Assembly (NCBI GenBank): GCA_014529385.2
Contig: CM043948.1
Location: forward strand, 80,280,760 to 80,344,759
Direction of reading: 5' to 3'
DNA: 64,000 bases
Source: Adiantum capillus-veneris
Taxonomy: Eukaryota > Streptophyta > Polypodiopsida > Polypodiales > Pteridaceae
The stretch's first letter is position 1, and the number at the start of each line of letters is the position of its first letter. Below are positions 46,051-58,395 of this stretch, in pieces. The notes under the pieces were generated by a model. The model was not told the DNA's origin. It worked only from the letters and a program-made list of their open reading frames with translations, and searched no databases. The translations under genes were made by a program, and so were the position numbers.

Positions 46051-46639
46051 TCTCCCCTTCTTGAAAGAGAGTAATCGTCCGTGATCACAGCATATTTGCA
46101 AAACAACTCAAGCTAGCTCAAAAATTTCCGAGGGTCATTCCGAGGGACAATCAGTTTTCTCTTTTTATTAAGGAGTTAGCTTCTCCTTTCTGCTCTTTTG
46201 ATCAAGAAGTTAGCTTCTCCTTTCGATTGTTTTGATCAAGAAGTTAGCTTCTCCTTTCGTCGAGATCGGAACTCTTGATTTTCCGGCGTAGTAAAATTAG
46301 CCATCACACCCAGACCACAGTGATCTTTCACGGGTGTCTTGATGCACTAAAATTATACCCAGGCAATCTCATCGAATTAGGAATATTCAGTAGTTGGCAT
46401 ATCACAATGCAACACAAATGCTCACATATGCTTGTTACAAGGCATAGAAACATAAAGTCGCCGATGAACACTCCTCCCGCATTACCTAACAAGGTCCAGA
46501 CCGAGAGATATTCAACAACTCCCTCATCACTCCTTCTGCATAACCTAAAAAGGTCCGGGCCGGGAGATATAGAGTCCTTTTACAGCCAAACGCCCCCCAG
46601 ACCGTAGCCTGCGTCGTTTGGAGATGCTGAGAGTACCAC
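46051..46639. other. Short interior between LTR E and the next LTR-like end
   Basis: 589 bp with no gene. A 36-bp element (GAAGTTAGCTTCTCCTTTC) is repeated about three times at 46171-46260. Directly left of 46640 the minus strand reads GTGGTACTCTCAGCATC, where a primer site would be expected, but it matches initiator tRNA-Met poorly. Confidence 0.5.
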
Positions 46640-47110
46640 TGTCACAAGACGGGCACCACGTTGGAGAGGGGGAATGGGGAGCACACCCGACACACAGGCA
46701 ATGGCCCCTTTATAGCTCAGGGTATTCACAGCACCCTTATCCTCTCGAAAACACCTTCAAAACAAGAAACTCACAGTAACAGGGCCTTGCCTGCACTTAG
46801 CCCAACACACAAACACTCTACACAATCCTCAGAAAGCTACCCCGTCGATCTTGCCCGCTTCTCGCACTTCCACAATTCAACACCTCTCTCTTTCTCACAC
46901 ACACAGGGGGCTCGGGGGACGCACACGCTCACACCGGCACCACACGCTTTGGAGATGAGCAAAGAAGAAAGGGGGAAAGGGGGAAAAGACGACACCAAAA
47001 CGGCAAGGATAGCTTTCCTTCAATGAAAAACACCCTGTACAAGATTCGCACTCTCTGCTCTAGGCCGCAACATAGCCATCACCAACCCGTTCGGAGGGGC
47101 ATACACATCC
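46640..47110 (-). repeat. LTR-like sequence sharing its end with LTR E
   Basis: Starts TGTCACAAGACGGGCACCAC, identical to the first 20 bp of LTR E, then diverges. The minus strand has a TATA box CTATAAAGGGG near 46708-46718, about 75 bp from this end. The outer boundary was not found, so 47110 is nominal. Confidence 0.4.
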
Positions 47111-47845
47111 CTTGTCACTTGAATTTTTCAGCACACACCTCGACAAAAAACTCCATTGTTGGCTTTACTTTGACAAAAGCCGCTTCTCTTGGCAGCCCTC
47201 GCTGGCTTTTTTTCCCTCCAGAGCTTTCGCCCTTCCGAGCCTCTTCACGGCGATTTGCCTTCCATACTCGCTTCCATCCTCGAGCGCGCGAAGCGTTTTC
47301 CTTTTTCCTCCCCTTCTCCTCTTCCTTTTTCCAAGCCCAAAAAGAAAACAAAATCCTCCTCCTCTTTTCGAGAACGGCTGCTCTTTCTCTCTCTTTTCTT
47401 CCTCTTAGTTTTTTAAAGACAAAGAAAGAAACAAGTGATAAAATCACAAGGCCTGCCAAATTAAGGAAACTAATAAAGAACATGAAAGTGAAACAAAAAA
47501 CTACTAGGATGGTAATCATATTGATCCATAGAGAAAGTGATTTACAGATTACACCATAAATGTTGACCGCGATGAAGGATTGAAGAGTATCAAAGTGGTG
47601 TTTTGATAGGATAAACACAAACAAAATGTATGGAATCATGCCAGGTCTGATAAAATTTTCTTCTTGAGATGCAATTTTTGAAGTACCCTTTCATATGCTT
47701 TGTGTAATGCAATCAATTTATATAATTTTCCATATATATCGTTCACTTAAAGATATAAACACAAAAAAATGATAGGCAATTTTGAGATTCTAGCATGTCA
47801 AATGACATGAGTTTTTTTTAAAGCACATGTTTTGATAGGCAAAAT
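47111..47845. other. Pyrimidine-rich then AT-rich stretch, no gene seen
   Basis: 47180-47420 is C/T-rich on the plus strand and gives long but low-complexity frames on both strands. No domain is recognisable. AT-rich DNA follows. Confidence 0.5.
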
Positions 47846-48907
47846 AGCCCTTGACAAAAAAAGCAGTCAATTTTAGGCCTTGATCTAAGGCTAGATCCCA
47901 CTTTAAAATCTCTACGACTCTAAGATTTAAAAGAAAACATAAGCATAGTGAATTGATTTAAAGAAGCACCCTTAAGCTCTACACCCTAAGCTTAGATTCC
48001 TATGCTCTACACCCCACTTTAAAAATTCTACATTTCTAAGCTCTAGAGCACCTTTTACAAATTAAAATTGTAGATCCCTAAGTTGTAAATCCCACTTTAA
48101 AAGCTTTAAAGTTCTAAGTTAGTAAGCCCTAAACTCTAACGTCTTGGGGTGACCCTCCCCCTACCTGTGGATCCATGTAACATTTTCACTTTCTTTAATT
48201 CAAATTTTTACCTTCTAATAAAAAAAACTCTAGTTCCTCATTGGATTAGCTTTAAAATCTCAAAAAAAAAATCTTTAAAGATTAAAGCTCTAAAGGATAA
48301 ATTCCTTCCATAAAGTTCCTTCCAAAAAGTTTTAACCAACAAAAATGACAACTTTAGTTATTACCTAACCCTTGAAAAAAAAAAGCGTCAATTTTAGGCC
48401 TTGATCTGAGGCTAGATCCCACTTTAAAATCTCTACATCTCTAAGCTTTAAAAAAAAACATAAGCATAGTGAATTGAATTAAAAAAGCACCCTTAAGCTC
48501 TACACCCTAAGATTTAGATCCCTATGCTCTACACCCCACTTTAAAAATTCTACATTTTTAAGCTCTAGAGCGCCTTTTACAAATTAAAACTGTAGATCCC
48601 TAAATTGTAAATTCCACTTTAAAAGCTTTCAAGTTCTAAGTTAGTAAGTCCTAAAACTCTAACGTCTCGGGGTGACCCTCCCCCTACCTGTGGATCCATG
48701 TAACATTTTCACTTTCTTTAATTAAAATTTTTACCTTCTAATAAAAAAAAAATTAGTTCCTCATTGGATTAGCTTTAAAATCTCTAATAAAAAAAAATTT
48801 AGTTCCTCATTGGATTAGCTTTAAAATCTCAAAAAAAAAAATCTTTAAAGATTAAAGCTCTAAAGGATAAATTCCTTCCATAAAGTTTTAACCAACAAAA
48901 ATGACAA
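47846..48907. repeat. Tandem duplication, two ~520-540-bp units
   Basis: Units 47846-48366 and 48367-48907 share landmarks in order: TCAATTTTAGGCCTTGATCT, CATAAGCATAGTGAATTGA, GGGGTGACCCTCCCCCTACC, CTCATTGGATTAGCTTTAAA. Both contain many CCCACTTTAAAA / CTAAGCTCTA phrases. The second unit has an extra ~46-bp internal duplication at 48740-48830. Non-coding. Confidence 0.88.
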
Positions 48908-49045
48908 CTTTAGTTATTACCTCAAGTTTCAACCGTGAATGAAATTCTCAAAATGAAAAGATAGGTAAAAGAACTTCTCAAATTTCAAAATAAAAAGTGA
49001 ATCTTGGGATTTGTGGAGCCTCTAAGCTTTATCATTTAACATATA
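48908..49045. other. AT-rich flank of the Helitron-like 3' end
   Basis: No gene. It ends with ATATACTAG at 49041-49049. Confidence 0.4.
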
Positions 49046-49331
49046 CTAGTATGTGATCCGCGCGTTGCTGCGACGAAAGAAACATGGCCACTATTCTCAT
49101 AGGGCTATCTTTTCCTCCCAGTGGAACACCATCAATACTCTCTTTCTACATGTATAATCTCTTGTATTTGTAAAAGTGATGCATGACACAACCTCTTGAC
49201 AAATTATAACAAATATGAATATATGCAAGTAGCTGCAAATCATTTTTTAATACTAAACTTGGGAGCTAGGCTCAAAGAAATTATTTTTTGTGAGTTGTTA
49301 GCCCTTCTTCAATAAACTTCTATTAGGTTGT

Positions 49332-49395
<64 letters not shown>

Positions 49396-49876
49396 CTCCT
49401 TTTTGTGTGTCTGGGTTTAGCAATGCTACGAAGCTTGATTATATAGATTAGATAAGTTAGCATGGTGTGAAATATTTGAAAGCTAAGAGAATTCAATGTG
49501 ATCATAAAACTTTGTTTGAAAATGGATTCGATTCTATAGAATTGGTTTCAACAATGGAAACAAAATTGGTTTCAATAGTGGAGTGGGTTCAATAGAATTG
49601 GTTTCAACAACGGGAACACAACTGGATTCAATGTTTTGACTCCACTCTCTTACTTGCTTCTTTCTTGTGAGAGCAAGGCATGGCAATAGTGCACATCATA
49701 ACCTTCTATATAGTAGGAAGGACGTTTTTCCATTGGTCTACCTAGGGTTGATAGAAGTGCTACCAAATGCAAAAGTACAAAACTGAGAAAGTAAGCAAGT
49801 AAGTAAGCAGTAATAGTTTATGTGGATGCTCTGGGCCTTCCTCAAAAATTTTAAGCTCCACTATATATAGTATAGA
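49046..49876 (-). mobile_element. Candidate non-autonomous Helitron (831 bp)
   Basis: On the minus strand the 3' end reads GCAGCAACGCGCGG, ATCACATA, CTAG, then T. This is the hairpin-like GC block about 8 bp before CTRR seen in plant Helitrons, with T as the next base. The 5' end at 49876 reads TCTATACTATATATAGTGG and belongs to a family of such ends at 56159-57741. There is no coding sequence. A (GA)n tract at 49332-49393 lies inside. The base before the 5' TC is T rather than the expected A. Confidence 0.45.
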
Positions 49877-49879
49877 ATT

Positions 49880-51272
49880 TGTATGTGATTACTCAAAGAA
49901 AATTTAGATTTAGTGTAATCCTATGTACAAATTTTGAGATCTATCTCTAAACTAATTGAAGGTGAGAAGAAACCCTGATTTTATCAGAATTCCACATATA
50001 AATTTTGAGATTCACATCTAAATCTGCCCTCCCACCTCGGATTCCTCGTGCAGCTTTGGATTTGGTCACGCCGCCTTGGGTTCACTCACCTTCTGCCTCG
50101 GTTTTGCTTGTGTTCAACGTTAAACCTCGGATTTGTTTTCAAATACAAAGCTTCCAATGCTCATATAGTAAAAGTAAATTGCGTCTAAAATTTTTCATAT
50201 GCATGTTTACCAAGTGTCTCAACAGAAGCATTGTGTATATGAGTGGCTATCAGATTGCTTGAAAGAAAAACACAAGTTTTGTGTATTCTCACATATGAAA
50301 ATTTGAAATCCACCTCTAAATTCTAGTTTTGAATATGAGAAAACCTACAAATTTTAGGGAAAAATAATTGATGAAACATAACAAAATTGCCTTTAATTTT
50401 TCAGTAAGTCGTTTTTATTTGTATTGTGTGTAAATGCTCAAAGTAAACTTAGGTTTACCTATAAATTTTGAGATTTAGCCATAAATTCTGCCATAAATTC
50501 TCTTTTTTTTTTGCTATACTAACAATTGTGAGTGAGAGAATTTATATTAACGTGACGGGATTGTATTCTTTTGAAGCTAATATAGATTTAGCAACAAAAT
50601 TCTAACTTGAAGGCAAGAAAGAAAACCAAGTTTAACACAAAGCCTAAAGAAATTTAGTGTAAATTTTCTATGCCTCTTGCCTTTGCCACCTCAGTTTCGC
50701 TCGTGCCACTTCAGATTCGTGCATGCTGCCTTGGGTTCGCTCCCCCTTTTTGCCATCTCAAATTTTCTCGTCATGTCGGATTCGTGCATGCCGTCTTGGG
50801 TTCCCGAGCAAAAACACTTGTCTTTCACATTGATTTTGCTCGTCTGATTTGCCACAAAATTTCCTATATGTCGATTTTTAAACTTTTGTGAGAAAAGCAT
50901 TGTATTGTATGCCAATGCTCAAAGTAAACTTAGGTTTAGTGTAATCCTACCATCAATTTTGAAACTTAGCCATAAATTATACCTGGAAGGCGAGAAAAAA
51001 ACCCAAGCTTAGCAAAAATCCTAGAGAAATTCAGGGTAAAAACCTTCAAATATCATCAAGATTTTTCTCCTCGTTCTGCCTTTTCTACCTTGGATTTGCT
51101 TGTTACTTCCGATTTGGGCACACCGACATGGGTTTGCTTGCCTTTTTTCCACCTATTTCCACGCTTTGGATTCTTCGGATTGGCACACCCCACCTTGGGT
51201 TCGTTTGTCTTCTGCTTTGATCTTTCTCGCCTTCAACGCTTTCCTCCACCCCTCGTCTTGGAATCAACCTCT

Positions 51273-51275
<3 letters not shown>
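49880..51275. repeat. Degenerate ~330-bp repeats, non-coding
   Basis: Three or four diverged units start near 49880, 50420, 50590 and 50930. Shared phrases are TTTAGTGTAATCCTA, TTTGAGATT(T)AGCCATAAATT and GGATTCGTGCATGCCG / TTGGGTTCGCTC. Open frames here are repeat artefacts, and no gene is supported. Confidence 0.5.
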
Positions 51276-51332
<57 letters not shown>

Positions 51333-51507
51333 AACACCACTGTTGTCTTGAAGGATGAAAATACACCCACACACGATCCTTCTCGCATCAATTTTTGTAG
51401 AGCTCTCTCTCTCACTCTCTCTCACTCTCTCTCTCTCTCTCAAACACACACACACATACACACACACATAATAACTTAGAACATTAGAAGTTGGCACCGG
51501 GTAGTGA

Positions 51508-51566
<59 letters not shown>

Positions 51567-51567
51567 T

Positions 51568-51593
<26 letters not shown>
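51276..51593. repeat. Compound microsatellites (CT)n, (CA)n, (TA)n
   Basis: (CT)n at 51276-51329, interrupted (CT)n(CA)n at 51403-51469, (CT)n at 51510-51567 directly followed by (TA)n to 51593. Confidence 0.98.
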
Positions 51594-51598
<5 letters not shown>

Positions 51599-53174
51599 CT
51601 GATAGCCGTTTTTCGGCTCTCCATAATTGCCATAGTAAGTTACTCCACCCTACCAACTTCACCCAAACGCTATGGCTATCCCTACCATTTCACTGTACAT
51701 AGGCGTGTGTGAGTTAGGGGGCTTTTTCCATATCTTCTTAAAAACCCTCAGCTAGCTAGTCACTGGACTCATTGAGCCAAAAAAATAAAAAAATAAAAAT
51801 ATATTATGGCCCATTTGTGTATAAATATTGCATTATATATATGGCCTGAATATAGGGATTTTTATAATTATTTTGGTATTTTATTTAAATATTTCTACTT
51901 AGGTGTGTGTTTTATTAAACCTATATACACCTTCTTTCATCCTCTTACACCATAAGTACATTTTTTGCCAATATGTACATACTCTAACCTTATATTTTTC
52001 TTTTATACAAATCACCCCCACATTTTCACCCTCACCCTCGTGAAAACAAAAAATTGATTTCTACTCATTGGTCACGTTTATTATATTATTTACTTGCATA
52101 CCTTTTCCTCTTTCACCCAAAATAATTCAAAGAGGGACCATATCATATGATTCCAATATCTTTCCATATCCATAACTCCTCCATATTTTTATTATTATTT
52201 TTACTCATTATTCTAACACCATGTGCTCATTGAGCTAAACTCCATACATTAGTCCCACCATGTATATATTTCTTTATTCACCAATAATCCTCCTCCATGC
52301 ATGGGTCAAGGGCAACTTGGATGCTTTGTATTATGATATGACAAAGGAGGAGCTCACTCTTGGATGCATTGTACAAATTCAACAAAGGAGGGGGCCACTA
52401 AAAGACTTTTGCAGGCATAAAAAACGGCTTTTTGGTGAGAATTTTGGCACCTATCTCCACTCCGAATTTGGAGCGGTGGTCAAAAGAGAAAATGTAGCCC
52501 ACGCTTTGAATAATCACCTCAAATTTTTTCATGATTTTTAGAGTTACCAGCAGTGAGATATGATTTTTTGAGTGGACCCCAGTCTGCCCACTTTTCTCAC
52601 AAGTAGCCCATAGTCTTCTCTCACCTCTTTCCACACTTCTACACACACACATTCCTCTCAATCCCTCACTCAAACCTGCACCCTCAATGGTTTTTCTCAC
52701 CTTCTTCACCATTAACCTCTCCTCTTACTTCCATAGCTCTCATATGAGCTCTCCATGTACATACACCATCTCTATGCCTCTCTCTATTATCTCCAAAGTA
52801 CAATTCCATCTTAACCCTTATATATATACATAAATTCAGCATGTGTACCATGCTTATCCTCTGCAAATCAAGAGATCTCATCAATGGAATTACCATTTTC
52901 ATCGTGATAATCAACCTTGGCGGCAGTGGCGTAAAGAAGAGAAGACGAAGAAGAAGATCGATAGTCATTTTGAGAACCTACACAAGTAAGTCCAAAACTT
53001 CTTCAAGCTTCACCATCACAAGGATTTACTCACTTCATTCAACCATCCACCCCATTCTACCCATTGTAAATATATCATTATCTTTCTAGTGATTACTAAC
53101 GACTAACATACTAACACAAAATAGCATTGACCTAACCATAAAAGACGCCTCACCTCAAGACATGTGTATAGTAA
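51594..53174. other. AT-rich intergenic DNA, no supported gene
   Basis: One 93-codon frame (52260-52541) has no recognisable domain and no codon-structure support. The rest is AT-rich with short frames. Confidence 0.5.
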
Positions 53175-53182
53175 CTCTCTCT

Positions 53183-53230
<48 letters not shown>
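53175..53230. repeat. (CT)n microsatellite
   Basis: Imperfect at its left end, then an uninterrupted CT run. Confidence 0.98.
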
Positions 53231-53231
<1 letters not shown>

Positions 53232-53394
53232 TCCTTACTTACTTTCACCTTATCTACCATCAATAATGCTCTCTTTTGAGCCCACACCCATGACTTAAGC
53301 AGACAAAGAAGGTCCGCAATGTTTTGATATTCAAAAAAATCATAATTCTGATTTGTTAGCTTGTAAATTAGGATTTCCAATAATCTTAATGAGG

Positions 53395-53640
53395 GGTTTC
53401 CAACCTATAAATAGGCCCCTCTCCTTCTTGTAAAACAACCTCCAACATCTCACATAGCACCCCAACACTCTATGCGTGAGGAAACACTTAGGTGTAGCAA
53501 CCACTTGTGAGCTTCACTCTTAGTGTGAGAGAAGCCTTCAAGCTACACATTGCAAGTGAGAGAGCGTGAGTTCCACAAATCTCAAAACCACTATTGTATA
53601 TGCTCTTTCATCATCAATAAATTGAGGTTTGGTGCATCAA
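53395..53640 (+). promoter_or_regulatory. Promoter / transcript-end region of an LTR-like type
   Basis: CCTATAAATAGGCCCCTCTCC near 53405-53425 is a strong TATA context, followed about 200 bp later by CATCAATAAATTGAGG (poly-A-signal-like, 53609-53624). TATA, short R and AATAAA in this spacing are typical of plant LTRs, but I found no LTR borders, primer site or second copy. It could instead serve an unannotated transcript. Confidence 0.35.
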
Positions 53641-54295
53641 AGGAGTGATTCGACATTCAAATCTTCGTCCTTCCATTTGTGCAATACGGTTTGGTGAATT
53701 CAAGGTGACTTGTGTTATTTGAGTTTTTATCGGTTGATCTTGATTTTAGAAAGTGTTTTAGTGTGTTTTTCATTGCCAGTTTTTTGTCCATTGTAAGAGG
53801 GTATTGTGGTGAGAGGTCTCCCACACCCTAAGACAGTGTGTGTGTGTGTTTTGGCAATGTTTAGCAATCACTAAGCATTGAGTGAGTTTTGTACAAGTTC
53901 TACGATAGCATCATAACGAACCATCTCCATTTGCAAGTCTCAAATAAGGTATTACGCAAGATCCTTTCCTCTCTCTCTTCCCCTTGCTCTAGCTCTCTCT
54001 GGTCCATTTCATGTGTGTCTTGGTGTGAGGTTGCTTGTGTGTGTTGTGTGGTGCATCTTCTTGGTTGTGCCAAAATCTCTCTTGCGTCCTAGTTCGCATA
54101 CCATAACTAGGTGGTGCCCCTATCTTGTTTGGGTTTGGCTGTGGGTTTGTTGTTTTGTTGTGCTTGTGGTTGTCCCAGCCCCAATTGAGCAGCACGGGAG
54201 CCTTGAGGGGTGTTTAGAGGTCGCCTCTCTTGTTGCCCGCCCCGGACCGCCTCAATACTTAGGCTCGTCATAATTGAGAGAATTTATTAATTTTA
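53641..54295. other. G/T-rich intergenic DNA, no supported gene
   Basis: Plus-strand frames near 53889-54273 are rich in Cys, Val and Leu because of a TGTG-rich composition. No domain is visible. Confidence 0.45.
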
Positions 54296-54577
54296 AAGGG
54301 TGGCACATAGTTTAACTCCAAAAAATAGAAGGGGATGAAATATATTAGAATAGGTAAAAGGCCTGTCAGCTGGGCAATCTCTCTTCTCATTTGGGATGCT
54401 AGTGTCACGGCTGATTTTTTTCGTACATTTTACCCATTTTAAGGTGTTTTTTGTTTTCTATGGGAGAAAATGTTAGCCACACTCTCAAAAATACACTATA
54501 ATTCAAAGAAAATAATAATTTCTTGGAAATCGGTAAGGGTGCCCTTGGTGAGTAGGAGTCCCCATGAGCTTGATGGA

Positions 54578-54627
<50 letters not shown>

Positions 54628-55107
54628 GGCCAATGACATGTGTAACAACCCCATCATTTGCATGCATGTCCCCAAAGCGATACAGAATGAAGTCGACTCA
54701 CAAATAGACCAACCTTCTCCTTTTTTTTATAGAGATATATGTTTGATATTAGTTAGTGTATATATATATATATGTGTGTGTGTGTATGTGTGTGAAAATT
54801 TATAGATTTTTTAGGGTGGCACATGGTTTAACTCTCAAAAATAAAAAGGATCAAATAACTCTCAACTGATAAAAGGATAAAAGGCCCTTCAATTTGGAAT
54901 CTCTCTCCCCATTTGAGATGCCAATGTTAGGGTTGTTTTTTTGTTAGACATTTGACCCATTTTAAGGCATTTTTCTTGTTTTGTGTGGGGAAAAATGTTA
55001 GCTACTATTTTAAAAGTACATGATAATATTAAGAGAATAATAATTTCTTGGAAATTTGAAAGGCAAGGATATCTTTGGTGAGTAGGAGTCACCATGAGCT
55101 CAAACGT

Positions 55108-55145
<38 letters not shown>

Positions 55146-55633
55146 GGCCAATGAAATGTAAAACAACCCCATCATTTGCATGCATGTCCCCAAAGCGATA
55201 CAAAATGAAGTAGACTCACAAACAGTCAAACCTTCTCCTTTTTTTCTAGGGATAGATGTTTGACATTAGTTAGTGTGTATATATATATATATATGTGTCT
55301 GTGTGTGTCCATCATAATATAGAAAATTTATGAATTTTTTATGGTGGCACATGGTTTAACTCTCAAAAATAAAAAGAATTTAATAACTCTGACTAAATAA
55401 AAGGCCTGCCAATTGGGAAATATCTCTCCCCATTTAAGATGCCAATGTTAGGGTTGTTTTTTTATCAAACATTCTATCCATTTCAAGACAATTTTCTTGT
55501 TTTATATGGAAAAATATTAGCTACTCTTTTGAAAATACATGATAATATTAAGAAAATAACAATGTCTTGAAAATTTGAAGGGCAAGGGTGTTCCTAGTAA
55601 GTAGGAGTCCCCATGAGCTCAATCGTAAAAAAA

Positions 55634-55677
<44 letters not shown>

Positions 55678-55800
55678 AATGTAGATAACAACCCCTTCCT
55701 TTGAATGCATGCCCTCAAAGCGAAACCGACCTAAATTGATGCACGGACATGCAAACCTTCTCCTTTTTCTCAACCGCTTTTAAAAATAGAAACTTACACA
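54296..55800. repeat. Tandem array, three ~520-bp units each containing a (CT)n tract
   Basis: Units begin at GGTGGCACATAGTTTAACTC (54298) and GGTGGCACATGGTTTAACTC (54814, 55342), spacings 516 and 528. Shared landmarks: GCATGCATGTCCCCAAAGCG, TAGGAGTC(C/A)CCATGAGCT, CAAACCTTCTCC, TTAGTTAGTGT followed by a TA/TG run. CT tracts lie at 54582-54625, 55112-55143 and 55637-55674. A fragment of the unit recurs at 58707-58760. Non-coding. Confidence 0.88.
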
Positions 55801-56093
55801 AATTTATAAAAAGTATCAATATTGGTCTTGAAAAAAGCCCCTTGATAAAACAAAGCCAAATATATAATTAAAAATGAAATTTTTATTAAACAACAAAATA
55901 TCCACCAAAATTATCTTTACTTGCGTAGGTGGAATAAAGCTAAATTTATACATTTATTCTATGTATAGTTGAAAGTCTCTGGTCTTTACATTGTACATTT
56001 TGAAAGGCCTTTCATTTCCCTCTCCACGTCAAATCTGACCCTTCACTTTTGCATTTTACATTAGATGTTTGGTATAACTTTTGTGAAGTGAAT
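55801..56093. other. AT-rich intergenic DNA, nothing recognised
   Basis: No gene or clear repeat seen. Confidence 0.4.
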
Positions 56094-56560
56094 CAATGCA
56101 TGACACGTGGATGACTTCTTCTTCCTTGAAATTTTAAGCTGCATTATGTATAGTATAGATGTGACACATGGAGGGTCTCTCCTTCCTTGAAGTTTTTAAG
56201 CTGCTTCATATATAGTATAGAAGTATAGACGTGACACATGGAGGGTCTCTCCTTCCTTGAAGTTTTTAAGCTGCTTCATATATAGTATAGATATAGAAGT
56301 CTTTTCATTTTCTACCATCAGAGTACTTACTACTCACCCTTCATTTTTACATTTCAAACCAAATGACTTGCTACTTACCTTCAGTTTTACATGGATGAAG
56401 TTTCTTAAGGTTCTTGAAATGAAGGAGAGAGAAGTTTTACATGGATGAAGTTTCTTAAGGTTCTTGAAATGAAGGAGAGAGTGACACATGAATGCCTTAT
56501 TCTTCCTTGAAAATTTTAAGCTCAATTATATATAGTATAGATGTTTCCTAAGTTTCTTGA
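56094..56560 (-). mobile_element. Cluster of Helitron-like 5' ends
   Basis: On the minus strand TCTATACTAT(A/G)-type starts occur at 56159, 56221, 56291 and 56541, three of the four preceded by A, plus a shorter TCTATACT at 56228. Each leads into GCTTAAAA then CTTCAAGGAAGGAGAGACC-like sequence. They repeat the motif GTGACACATGGAGGGTCTCT. Another such start is at 57741. No partner 3' ends were found here. A 50-bp tandem duplication lies at about 56391-56481. Confidence 0.5.
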
Positions 56561-56614
56561 AATGAAGGAGAGAGTGACACATGGATGCCCTCTCCTTCCT
56601 TGAAAATTTTAAGC

Positions 56615-56653
56615 TCAATTATGTAGGTGTAGACAATAGACTGGGTTCCTACA

Positions 56654-56707
<54 letters not shown>

Positions 56708-56760
56708 GCACACACACACACACAACATGTCTGAGTTGTAGACAATGGAATGGGTTCCTA

Positions 56761-56833
<73 letters not shown>

Positions 56834-56870
56834 CACACACACACACACACAGAGAGTATGTCCGAGTTGT
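56615..56870. repeat. ~110-bp duplication with (CT)n(CA)n tracts
   Basis: GTAGACAATAGACTGGGTTC (about 56630) and GTAGACAATGGAATGGGTTC (about 56737) each precede CTACAT(CT)n, then GTGCACACA(CA)n. Tracts: CT 56653-56704, CA 56708-56724, CT 56763-56830, CA 56833-56850. Confidence 0.92.
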
Positions 56871-57124
56871 GGCTATTTAACTACTCCCACCTAAGCCATT
56901 AGCTCTTTACTCTCTTTCTACCAGAATGGCTCAAGAAAACCCATGCACACCTATTTCCTTGAGCACCCATCTTCCAGTAGCAAGCATTCCCCATCAATGG
57001 ACAATGCTTGCTCCCTATTTTCCTCTACATGATCATTAGTAGCTATCTTGATCAAGGTCTTGTTCTTAATCTCGATGGCTCACCTCACTTTTTCTCTTTC
57101 TCTGTCTACTTGCTAGTGGCAGAG

Positions 57125-57126
<2 letters not shown>

Positions 57127-57202
<76 letters not shown>

Positions 57203-57279
57203 CACACACACAAACACACATAATTTTGACTACTACAGTCTGCACATTGTCGAAAACAAGTGATTTGCATAGTCTATGT

Positions 57280-57367
<88 letters not shown>

Positions 57368-57400
57368 GCACGCACGCACACACGAACACACACACACACA
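57127..57400. repeat. Two (CT)n(CA)n compound microsatellites
   Basis: CT 57127-57167 with CA to 57211, and CT 57282-57335 with CA to about 57400 (interrupted). Confidence 0.98.
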
Positions 57401-57484
57401 TAGGCTGCCATGCGTAAAATTTTGACTATTTCAAGTTATTGAAAAAGGATGGAATCGCATAGAATTTGAACTACACTCAATTTT

Positions 57485-57672
57485 CAAAGGTTCTTTAATA
57501 TGTCTATGGTAAGGAGGACGACCCAACAGGGACTCAACAACTCAATTTTGGTGTTGATCCAACAGGCCATGCAATTTCCAAAGGTTCTTTAATGTGTCTA
57601 TGGTAAGGAGGACGACCCAACAGGGACTCAACAACTCAATTTTTGTGTTGATCCAACATTCCATGCAAATCA
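57485..57672. repeat. 94-bp tandem duplication
   Basis: Two units share AAAGGTTCTTTAAT(A/G)TGTCT, GGAGGACGACCCAACAGGGA and GTGTTGATCCAACA with few differences, so the duplication is recent. Non-coding. Confidence 0.92.
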
Positions 57673-58073
57673 ACTAAAAAGCAATGCGTGGAGGCCCTCT
57701 CCTTCCTCTAATTTTTCAAAATCCATTACAAAGAGTATAGATAATGGACTATTGAATAATAGAAAAAATCTATTATGTACCCCAGTGCTCAAGAAAACCT
57801 AGGTTTAGTATAGTCCCACCTAAATTTTTTCTCAACTACATCAAATGCACCTTGGCGGCCCTTGCCACGTGACATAAGGAAAGGGCTTATTTTATTTTCG
57901 ATGTCGATTCTGGATTTTGTCGATTGTCGCTTTTTTATTGTTGATTTTAAAACCAATTCTTATTCTCTCTCCCCTCTCTCTCCCTCTTTCTCTCTCATAG
58001 ATACACACACTCACTCACTCACACAGGCTATAACGAATGGTGCTCTCTCTCTCTCACTCACTTACACATGCAT

Positions 58074-58076
<3 letters not shown>

Positions 58077-58172
<96 letters not shown>

Positions 58173-58342
58173 ATGTGTGCAAGTCATCTATAACAAATTG
58201 TTGGAATTCTATCGCTGAATTTTTGAGCTCAATGTACTTCATTAATGCAATGCAAATATGAAAAGCCTTCGTGCAATGCGCCAACACCTCAGGGAATGAC
58301 ATGTCGACTTTGTCTCTTATATTCACACATCAAGAGAATGGA

Positions 58343-58395
<53 letters not shown>

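Noticed and set aside
47115-47639. Long overlapping frames on both strands at 47.1-47.6 kb
   Set aside because: Pyrimidine-rich low-complexity DNA opens frames on both strands. There is no domain, no start context and no repeat-family match.
52260-52541. 93-codon frame as a gene
   Set aside because: AT-rich surroundings, no recognisable domain, no promoter or second exon visible.
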